A DNA stretch of 64,000 nt from Costus lasius (lineage: Eukaryota; Streptophyta; Magnoliopsida; Zingiberales; Costaceae). Of this stretch, positions 1-9,480 are shown in pieces. Under the pieces are notes generated by a model. It did not search any database, had not been told where the DNA came from, and was given only the letters and a program-made list of their open reading frames with translations. The position numbers and the translations under genes were made by a program. Location: positions 67,502,018-67,566,017 of the forward strand of contig CM050453.2 in the NCBI GenBank assembly GCA_027563935.2, in the 5' to 3' direction. Each line of letters starts with the position of its first letter. Within the stretch, counting starts at the first letter, position 1.

Positions 1-614
1 AGAGTCACTTCCCAGGTTAATCGCATTACAGACACCCATCCTTACGGTAGTGACGTCTTTAACATTGTCAGTTTTATCTTCTTGTAAGGGCTCCGGGATC
101 ACCGATATCATCCTGCAGGACTCCACCTCGTACTCTTCACCCTCTGAATCGTCTTCCAGGAGTTCTTCCCACACTTTTTCAGTGATGTAGTGATGAAGTT
201 TTACAGGTTTAGGCATTTCTTGCATATACTCCTCAAGCGAGTCGATGTATTTTTTGAGATCGCTCTTTTCTTGCACTTTAGTCAAAGAAGCTGCTTTCTT
301 ATTTTTGTTCTTCGATCGAGGGTTCTTTTCCTTTTTCTTTTGACTTTCCCTTGTTGGTGGACGAGGTCTTGGCGGTACGTATCGTGGGGATAAGGAGTCT
401 TTCCACACTATGCCTGGTATCTGTTGTAATTTTTGGAGGAGTCGCAACGTCTTTTTTGACACCACGGTATTCCACTCCTGGTCTTCTATAGGCGCCGGAT
501 CTATTCTTGTTTGAATAACATCAACCTCCTCGGTTTGAGTTTCATTCAATACCTGTTTCGATAGAGTTATCCTCCCTGTCTTATATTGTTTTTCTACCCA
601 ATCTTTGAAAATAT
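1..614 (-). pseudogene. T0: Tat-lineage Ty3/gypsy gag, downstream fragment
   Basis: Read on the minus strand from 614 down to 1, one frame stays open for about 204 codons with no stop. It begins in a stretch reading I-F-K-D-W-V-E-K, which directly continues the P-Y-H-R-V-L-G-H...E-D-C-Y reading of the fragment ending at 39141. C1 inserted at this point and left the AATAT duplication at 610-614 and 39136-39140. The rest is lysine-rich (about residues 85-110) and then acidic, as in the linker between gag and protease of Tat/Ogre-type elements. Protease and the rest of pol would lie left of the window. The lineage call rests on the gag motifs and on the primer site at 57561. The broken state is certain, and the exact clade is inferred. 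Confidence 0.75.
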
Positions 615-2303
615 TGTTGTGTCCCCTTCAAGGGGGAGCGAAACCCTAAGGTGGCGCAAGCAACCTTATTCTTATGTTTTAGCAGCGGAAGTAGGGTTTC
701 ATGAGGATCGGATGCTATAAATTCATATGATCAACTTTTAAGAAGCATGAAGATCGAAAGAAGATCATACCGAAGCCATGTGTTGGATGGCGTCAAGGAA
801 GAAGAGATTCGAATGAAACTCCTCCAAAAGGTGCGCACACAAGGTGATGCCGCCTACTCCTTGAGATCCTTGTGCTAGCAAGGTGCTTCAAGGGTCTTTG
901 ATCGAATCAAAGGGATGAGATGTCTTCTCCCACTTGGCCGAGACCTCTCCAAGACGTGAAGGAAGTTTTTCACCAAGAGAGAGCGTCGAGAGTAAGCGTC
1001 AAAAACGTATTGGCGTTTTCAAGAGGTGGCGCATGAAGACTTACCAAAAATAGCAAGCCATGAAGAGCATGCGCCCACATCTTCATAACCGACAATAACG
1101 CTTCAAGATTGAACCATGCGTTCATTGTCTTGAACCGGTTCAATCTAATTGACCCAACTCAATTTGGTTCAAAGACCAAATCAAAACAGCCCAAGCCATG
1201 GTCTAGATTTCTCTGAACCAAATGGTTCAAAATCTAACCGTTCATCTCTGGATGCTCCCGATCTCACCGATCTAGCATCAATACTCTCGATCGAAGCTTA
1301 CCGATCTCAAGCCCTAATCAATCAAACATGATCAGACCAGATCTCACTTACAATCAGAGTTTAAATCCCTTTAAACTGAACTCAAACAATTCAGTCCACA
1401 CGATCTGACTTAAGTAAGCCATATCATCAAATTGTGCGACCCTAAGGGTTTCCTTTAAATGTCGGTAACGATAACTCACGTTATCACGATCAGTGAGGGG
1501 TATCTAGCAACACATCACTGTCTCCCGATATAAAGGAAAGAGTCTTCCAAGACTACACCCAAACCACAGCACAAGTGTGAATCCACTTCACAAGGCATAC
1601 ATGTTTCCTTTGCCACTAGATGTTCTTATTGGATAAGCATGTCAAGCCTGTAACTCCAATACTATGAGCATGATTAGATCAGATGAAGACAGTCATCTGG
1701 GTATGGCCATACACTTTCTCAATCATCTCATCAAGGGGGGCCCTTTAGAACATCACACTCCTTAAACAAGGAGACGGCAATCATTTATCTATCACTAGTG
1801 CCCTAACCTGACTCAAGCTCACCATCCAAGATAGTCTATAATCATTATGTTTCAAATGATATTGAACTACCTCAAAACAATGACAATCATCATTTAGAAA
1901 CACAAGTGATCTCAAGTCAGAGGAAATGTGCCACTTGATACAATCAAGGAATATTCACATTGTGACAAGCAATTGAATATCCTAGTAGGGTCTGTCCAGT
2001 ACATCCAATGTACCCATGAGTCTATATCTTATTCCATGCTCGAAGCATCCTATAAGATTAGAACACATATTAGTCTTAACCATATCAAGGCTGTCTCATG
2101 TTCACCAAGATACATCGACTAAGGACATATAGCATGTCAGCCTAGCTGAACAGCATTGAGACATTATTCAGAAGTACACTTATTACAGCAGACAAGGTAA
2201 CAAACTGAATAACAACCATGCCTTTATAAACACAAGAGTTTATTACATGATACTGATACAATCCTTAGGCCTCAAACATTAGCCTTAAGGGCATACCCCA
2301 ACA
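615..2303 (-). repeat. C1 3' LTR (intact copy)
   Basis: This is a 1,689-bp terminal repeat that reads TGTTGGGGTATGCCC... to ...GGGGACACAACA on the minus strand. By eye it differs from the interrupted 5' LTR copy at four positions, near 712, 1618, 1687 and 1782. The purine-rich tract GTGCAAGTGGGAGAT (minus strand, 2304-2318) abuts it and is the polypurine tract priming plus-strand synthesis. The stretch holds no supported gene. The conserved dyad GATAAC-N4-GTTATC lies at 1470-1485. Confidence 0.95.
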
Positions 2304-2323
2304 ATCTCCCACTTGCACTTAAT

Positions 2324-5300
2324 CTAATGGTTGAGAAATCTCAAACCCATATTATTACAGTGCTTCTCATGCTTCTGCTGCGCCAGAGGCTTGGTAAGTG
2401 GGTCTGCCAGATTGTCATCTGTATGAACCTTGCAGATTTTGATCTCGCCACGATCTATGATCTCCCTGATCAAGTGAAACCGTCTCTGTATGTGCTTGGA
2501 CTTCTGGTGCGACCGTGGTTCCTTTGCCTGTGCGATTGCTCCAGTGTTATCACAGAAGATAACCAAAGGATCTGCACTCGAAGGAACAACACCAAGTTCT
2601 CTCACGAACTTACGAATCCACACTGCCTCCTTGGAAGCTTCCGAGGCTGCAACATACTCGGCTTCTGTTGTGGAATCAGCAACAGTTGACTGTTTGAAAC
2701 TTTTCCACACCACTGCTCCTCCATTCAAGCTAAAAACATAGCCTGATTGCGATCGGAAATCATCCTGGTCAGACTGGAATGAAGCGTCAGTATATCCTTC
2801 AATACTGAGTTCTTCCTGACCACCATATATCAAGAACATATCTTTGGTTCTCCGCAGATATTTTAAGATGTTCTTGACCGCAATCCAGTGTGCCTGACCT
2901 GGATTACTTTGGAACCGACTGGTCACGCTTAACCCATAAGCGACGTCTGGGCGAGTACATAACATCGCATACATAATGGACCCAATAGCCGAAGCATAAG
3001 GCGTATTGTCCATTTCATCTTTCTCAGTCTGTGTTTGTGGACACTGACTCTTCGAAAGATTCAAACCATGTCTGACTGGAAGATATCCTCTTTTAGAATT
3101 TTCTAAATGAAATCTCTCCAGGACTTTATCGATGTAAGTACTCTGGCACAACCCGAGAAGCCTCTTAGATCTATCCCTGTAGATCTTTACACCTAACACA
3201 TAGGCTGCTTCTCCTAGATCTTTCATTTGGAAACATTTCCTTAACCATGCCTTAACCGCATGCATTTCAGGAATGTCATTTCCAATGATCAAGATATCAT
3301 CGACGTAGAGGACTAGGAAAGTAATTACTCTCCCACTAAACCTCTTATATACACACGGGTCATCCTCGTTCTTGATGAAACCAAACTCAGAGATTGATTC
3401 ATCAAAACGAATATTCCAGCTTCTTGATGCTTGTTTAAGTCCATAAATAGACTTCTTTAACTTGCATATTTTATGACGATCTGATGGATTAGTGAAACCT
3501 TCAGGTTGTGTCATATACACATCCTCATCCAGATTTCCATTAAGGAAAGCTGTCTTCACATCCTTCTGCCAGATCTCATAATCGTAATATGCAGCTATCG
3601 CGAAAAGAATCCGAATAGACTTAAACATAGCTACTGGTGAGAAAGTTTCATCATAATCTATCCCGTAGATTTGTTTGAAACCTTTCGCAACTAGCCTGCC
3701 TTTATAGGTAACCACGTTACCATCCATGTCAATCTTCTTCTTGAAGATCCATTTACAGCCTATAGGGATAACTCCCGGAGGCGGATCAACCAAATCCCAG
3801 ACTTGGTTATCTGACATGGAGTCCATCTCGGCTCGCATAGCTTCAAGCCATCTCGCTGACTCTGGTCCACTGACCGCATCCGCATAAGTGAGGGGTTCAT
3901 CATGATCAATGATGTAGACTCCGTCATAGCGCTCAGGCTGTCGACGGATCCTTCCCGATCTTCGCGGTTCCCGTGATATCTGAGCCTCAGGTTGTTCAAT
4001 AACCTGTTCTACCGGCTCAGGCTCATCCAACTGTGCTTGAGCACTTTGTCCTTCTTCTGGATTCTCATCCAACTTTATTTCTCTCCCACTGGCCTCTTGC
4101 AGAAGAAACTCCTTCTCAAGAAATATGGCCGTCCGAGCAACAAACACCTTGTTCTCTTTGGGATCGAATAAATAATAACCCTTAGTTTCCTTAGGGTAAC
4201 CGACAAAGATACATTTGTCAGATCTGCTCTCTAGTTTCCCAGAGGCGAGCTTTTTGACATAAGCCTCGCAGCCCCAGATCCTGATAAATGTCAAGCTTGG
4301 CTGTTTCCCATACCATAACTCATATGGCGTCTTTGAAACGGCCTTGGATGGCACTCGGTTTAGTACCTTTGCAGCTGTTTCCAGTGCAAATCCCCAAAAG
4401 GAGTATGGAAGAGTAGCCTGACTCATCATAGAACGAACCATATCAAGTAACGTTCTATTTCTCCTCTCGGACACACCATTCCATTGGGGTGTTCCTGGCG
4501 GAGTGAGCTGTGAGATAATCCCACACTCCTTCAGATAGTCAGTAAACGCATGACTTAGGTATTCTCCACCTCGATCAGAACGAAGTGCCTTGATATTTCG
4601 GCCTAGCTGATTCTGTACTTCATTTTTGAACTCTTTGAACTTGTCAAAAGATTCACTTTTATGTCTCATTAAATAGACATACCTGTATCTACTGAAATCA
4701 TCAGTAAAGGTAATGAAGTACTGATAGCCACCTCTGGCATGTTTACTAAATGGCCCACACACATCACTGTGTATAAGGTCAAGTAAACCTGAAGCCCTCT
4801 GACCTTTGTGAAGAAAAGGTGACTTCGTCATTTTACCCATTAAACAAGCCTTGCATGTATCAATCTCCTCATAGGAGAATGATCCCAGCAGTCCATGATC
4901 ATGCAACCGCTTAATGCGTTTCTTGTTAATATGGCCTAAACGACTATGCCATAGCAAGGTGCTGTCATCAGCATACTTGGCTTTCTTAATATCAATATTT
5001 TGTATAGAACATTCCATGTCCAACATGAATAACCCATTGTTAATTGAACCAGTTGCATAAACAATATTATCTAAAGATAAAACACACTTTGAAATATAGC
5101 ATTCAAAGGAAAATCCCTTCCAGACAAGAGCAGGAATAGAGATAATATTTTTAGTAATACTGGGAACAAAGTAACAATTGTCTAGTTCCAATACAAGTCC
5201 AGATGGTAAAGAAATGAAATAGTCTCCTACAGCAACAGCAGCAACCCGTGCCCCGTTTCCAACGCGTAGGTCCACCTCATGCTGTCCCACCTGCCTTCTT

Positions 5301-5967
5301 CTCTTGAGTTCCTGTACATTTGAACAAATGTGAACTCCACATGCAGTGTCCAACACCCATGATATAGAAGAAGAAAACATGACCTCAGTCACAAAAATAC
5401 CTGAGCCAGAAGCGAAGCTTCCCCTCTTATCTCCTTGGAGCGCTTTACAGTCCTTTTTCCAGTGACCCAGCTGGCCACAGTGGAAACATCTGTATTCCTT
5501 GGACCGCTTCACCTTTTGCTTCAGAGCCTTGCTGTAATTCTTGACAGGGGTCTTGCCCTTCTTCCCCTTCTTCTTGTTCCTAGAAGGAACCATTAAGACA
5601 GAGGTCGAAGGCTTTCCCTTCAGAGTCTCCTCAGTAGTCAAGAGCATATTCAGCAGCTCTGCCGGAGTACAATCGATTTTGTTCATATTAAAGTTAATGA
5701 TGAACGCGTCGAATGAGGGCGGGAGAGACTGCAGAATAATGTCTACAGCAAGCTCCTGATTGATGGTATGCCCCAGTTTCTCTAGAGCCTCCTTGTGCCC
5801 AATCATCTTGAGCACATGAGCTCCCACTGGGCTCCCTTCAGCCAGTTTGCTCTGAAAGAAAAGCTTTGTCAGATTATAGCGTTCTGTCCTCGCCTGTGCA
5901 GCATACAGCATCTTGAGGTTCGCTATAATTTCTATAGCCGACATATCCTCATGCTGACGCTGCAACG
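2324..5967 (-). pseudogene. C1 copia polyprotein, C-terminal 1,213 codons
   Basis: This is the continuous frame of the C1 gag-pol polyprotein downstream of the C2 insertion; its missing first ~82 codons are at 15073-15315. Domains in order are: rest of gag; zinc knuckle C-x2-C-x4-H-x4-C (reading CFHCGQLGHWKKDC); aspartic protease with LDTACG; GAG-preintegrase HHCC (WH...LGH...CKAC); integrase core with Asp in IHSD, Asp in RSDRGGEY and Glu in VSERRN; reverse transcriptase with YVDD; and RNase H with STTEAEY and the C-terminal ADPLTKPL. The frame has no internal stop, so C1 may have been competent until C2 split it. The RT motif preceding the first catalytic Asp reads WQKDVKTAF where sister copies have WQMDVKTAF. 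The first codon at 5965 is TTG for Leu, not a start. Confidence 0.93.
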
Positions 5968-7656
5968 TGTTGGGGTATGCCCTTAAGACTAATGTTTGAG
6001 GTCTTGGGATTGTAACAGTATCATGTAATAAACTGTTATGTTTATAAAGGCATGGTTGTTATTCAGTAAGCTACATTGTCTGCTGCAATATATGTTCTTC
6101 TGAATAATGTCTCAAAGCTGTTCAGCTAGGCTGACATGCAGTTATGTCCTTAGTCGAGATATCTTGGTGAACATGAGACAGCCTTGATATGGTTAAGACT
6201 AATATGTGTTCTAATCTTATAGGATGCTTCGAGCATGGAATAAGATGTAGACTCATGGGTACATTGGATGTACTGGACAGACCCTACTTGGATATTCAAT
6301 TGCTTGTCACAATGTGAATAATCCTTGAATGCGACAAGTGGCACATTTCCTCTGACTTGAGATCACTTGTGTTTTCTAAATGATGATTGTCATTATTTTG
6401 AGATAGTTCAATATCATTTGAAATATAATGATTATAGACTATCTTGGATGGTGAGCTTGAGTCAGGTTAGGGCACTAGTGATAGACATAGGATTGCCGTC
6501 TCCTTAATTGGAGTGTGATGTTCTAAAGGGGCCCCCTGGATGAGATGATTGAGAAAGTGTATGGCCATACCCAGATGACTATGTTCATCTGATCTAATCA
6601 TGCTCATCATATTGGAGTTACAAGCTTGACTTGCTTGTCCAATAAGAACATCCAGTGGTAAAGAAAATTTGTATGCTTTGTGAATTGATTCACACTTGTG
6701 CTGTTTTTGGGTGTAGTCTTGGAAGACTCTTTCCTTTATATCGGGAGACAGTGATGTGTTGCTAGATACCCCTCACTGATCGTGATAACGTAAGTTATCG
6801 TTACCGACATTTAAAGGAAACCCTTAGGGTCGCACAATTTGATGATATGGCTTTCTTGAGTCAGATCGTGTGGACTGAATTATTCGGGTTCAGTTTAAAG
6901 GGATTTAATCTCTGATTGTAAGTGAGATCTGGTCTGATCATGTTTGATTGATTAGGGCTTGAGATCGGTAAGCTTCGATTGAGAGAATGAATGCTAGATC
7001 AGTCAGATCAGGAGCATTGAGAGATTGACGGTCAGATCAAGAGCCTTAGGGTTTATTTTGATCTGGACTTATTTCTTGGTTTATTTGGTTAGTGGACCAA
7101 ATCGGTTTGAACCAGCTCATGGATGAGCGCATGGTTCAAAGGTGATGTGGCATTTGCGATTGGGGTAAACCCAAGATCGCATGTGGAGAAGTGGGATGCT
7201 ATTTTTGGATAGCACTTCTCAAACGTGGCCATGATCTCACGTCGCCCCTCTCTTGCCTCTTCACGCCTTTGACGCCTCCTTGGGTTGTATTCGAGTGGCA
7301 TTCTGGTGTAGAGGAAGTCTAAGGCGACAAGAGAGAAAAACGCCAAGAAGAAAAGCTCTCCTTTCCCTTTGCATTCGATCAAGACGCCTTGGACGATCCT
7401 TGCTAGCACAAGGGACGACAAGAAGAAGCACATCTTCATCTTGTGTGTGACGATTTGGAGGAGATCTTCGTTGTTCTCTTACTTCCAAGGCGCCATCTTG
7501 AAATGGCCATGGTATGAATCGAATCACTTCTTTACAATCGGTTTTGTTAAGTTGATCATATAATGCATGCTCATTGATCCTATGAAACCCTTTATCCGCT
7601 GCCCCCTTTCCTTTTTGCGCCACCATAGGGTTTTCGCCCCCTTTGGGGAACCATCA
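5968..7656 (+). repeat. C2 5' LTR
   Basis: A 1,689-bp LTR that differs from its partner at 13383-15072 at seven or more places seen by eye, one of them a 1-bp indel. It contains the dyad GATAAC-GTAA-GTTATC at 6784-6799, the predicted Gag start and splice donor at 7503-7517, and a terminal CCCC-CTTT-GGGG hairpin at 7637-7648 next to the primer site. Overlapping open frames on both strands here are not supported as genes. Confidence 0.95.
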
Positions 7657-9459
7657 ATTGGTATCAGAGCAGGTTAACGCATGTTTTTGTATGATTGCTT
7701 AAGCCATTTTGTGATCCATGCTTGCGAAAATGCTTAGATCTTCAATACATGCATAAATACATGTTTAGTTGTCATAAGCGAAACTTGTATTTGTTTTTCT
7801 TGCGCATGTATGTTGGCGCTTGATGTAGTTTTTCTCAAACAAATATCACTTGCGTGACTCATTGTAGATCTAAGATGCGCCTGCATTAAACCCTTAGACG
7901 GGTTATTAGGGTTGAAGTTATCCCCTAGGTTAGATCCAGACAGTCTGATCAGACCATCTGACAGCCTAGATGGGTCGACCAGATAGCACCTTGGCGCATG
8001 CTAAAGGTGGCTATAGGTCGACTGCATCACAGGCGTGTAGCGATGTCTGATTGAGACAACCTGTGAACGCACATGAGTTAGGCCCGGGCTCACACCCGCT
8101 TGCTAGACCTCATTGTGGTTGTTCAGCCCTTGGCGCATGCATGGTTGACCCTTTTGGTCGACTCAAGTCAGTTAGGACTTGGTGCATGTAAGGGCAGTGG
8201 ATCTGACTAGGTTGGATGAGTGGATCCCTAGTAATGGACCGTTGTAAGGTTGTAGGGCATATAAGCAAAATAAAATTGATGCCCATGGGGTTTTTCGAAA
8301 AATTTATTTTAATGAATGGATCACATGATGATTGATGCCATGTGTTTGTCTATTTATTCTTATGTGGGCTGCCCATGTTAAATCTGTGCTGTGCTGGGGC
8401 CTGCGTGCCTGTATTAATATGTAAATTAATTATTGTGATCTGCGCATCACATTGCTTTTAATTTATAAAATGTAATTGACCTGCGTGTCAATCTTGTCTA
8501 GATAGTTAAATTTGTAATTTAATTAGACAAGAGCACAAAGCACACTTGGCAGAGGCGCATGCAGCAGAGGATTGACCAGGTGGGAGGTCTAGGGTTCGAC
8601 CCTACGACCTGGCGCATTTTCCCTGGTAGGCGCACCAGAGCTGCAGATGGTGCTTGGGCCCAGGTTTGGGCCAAATGAGCAGCGAAAGCCCCATGAAGAA
8701 AAGCAAGTGAAGACTTAAGTTTCTTAAGGTCTTACTTAGGCTATGGGCTTTTACCACATAAGATCCATGCTTTCTTTTATTGCCTAAATATTAGAATTGC
8801 ATGATTAGTTTATCTTCTGCTATCACCATAGGAATTGCATGATAGTGAAGAAGATAAAAGACCGTTAAAATCCAACGCTAAAATTTCAAGCTCGTAAGCC
8901 TTCTGACGCGAAACCTCACTGTTCTGACTATCGTTGGAGCCGTGTTGTACCCACTCAGTGGGCACGTCCATCTATCTTCAGACGGTGCGGGATTACACCT
9001 GCGTGTTAGAGAGTGGGGATTTATCCCTTCTCGTTGCTCAGCATAGCACGTGGTGGTCCAGGGAGTAGGTCGGGTCAGCTTGACCGTGTAGGCTACATAT
9101 GTGGCGCATATGGTAGCACATGGGGGCAGCCATTTGTGGGGTCAGAGATTGTGTTGTACCAACTCAGTTGGCACAGTCTGCTGGATTGCCCAGATGAAGG
9201 GGAATCGCACGGGTTGGCGATTGGCTGGGACAGCCTACCAGAGATTAGTGCTTGTACTCTCTGTGCATCTTATCTCGCCTGAGCGGGACGCGGAGACCAA
9301 GTATGAAATCTGGATCCCATCTCACTAAAAGAGTGCTACTCTTTCGGGCTGTTTTGCTGGATTTTTCAGCCAGATAAAATAGTGAGAAAAAGAATCTTTC
9401 TTAAGTCCTGATTGATTCTTAACATTGATACTGACCTTGCTATTCTTGCATTGTTGTAG
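7503..9459 (+). other. C2 predicted first coding exon (7503-7511) and leader intron (7512-9459)
   Basis: In the LTR, ATGGCCATG is followed at once by GTATGA, a good plant 5' splice site. Just before gag lie TACTGAC (9429-9435), a T-rich tract and TTGTTGTAG ending at 9459, a good branch point and 3' splice site. Splicing joins ATG-GCC-ATG to ATACCTACAGCAACGAACACC and then the gag ATG at 9481, in frame, adding M-A-M-I-P-T-A-T-N-T. The same arrangement with the same 9-nt exon end and 21-nt second-exon lead is seen in C1, C3, C4, C5 and C6. The intron would hold the primer site. It is a prediction without RNA evidence. Confidence 0.68.
7657..7673 (+). other. C2 primer-binding site (initiator Met tRNA)
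   Basis: ATTGGTATCAGAGCAGG follows the LTR end directly. The core TGGTATCAGAGC is complementary to the 3' end of plant initiator methionine tRNA, the usual primer of Ty1/copia minus-strand synthesis. Confidence 0.93.
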
Positions 9460-9480
9460 ATACCTACAGCAACGAACACC
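7674..9480 (+). other. C2 untranslated leader with conserved RNA hairpins
   Basis: About 1.8 kb between primer site and gag, with no supported gene. Three hairpins share a CTGCGN loop: GGGC-CTGCGT-GCCT (8397-8410), TGTGAT-CTGCGC-ATCACA (8434-8451) and ATTGAC-CTGCGT-GTCAAT (8475-8492). They are followed by an 8-bp stem CTTGTCTA/TAGACAAG (8493-8500 with 8524-8531). A tRNA box-B-like GGTTCGACCCT is at 8593-8603. The last ~600 bp (8880-9480) are strongly conserved between all copies and end in the predicted splice acceptor. A packaging or translation role is inferred. Confidence 0.7.

Noticed and set aside
1149..1331. Small frame repeated at 17672 and called as a gene candidate
   Set aside because: It is in LTR sequence of C1; the second copy is cut by C3 and runs into unrelated LTR sequence.
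7261..7626. Open frames of 60-121 codons on both strands of the C2 LTRs (also 14677-15042)
   Set aside because: They occur twice only because the LTRs are repeats, have no recognisable domain, and overlap each other on opposite strands.
8580..8620. Functional tRNA gene at the box-B-like motif
   Set aside because: No acceptor stem, D-arm or anticodon arm can be folded around it; only a T-arm-like piece is present.
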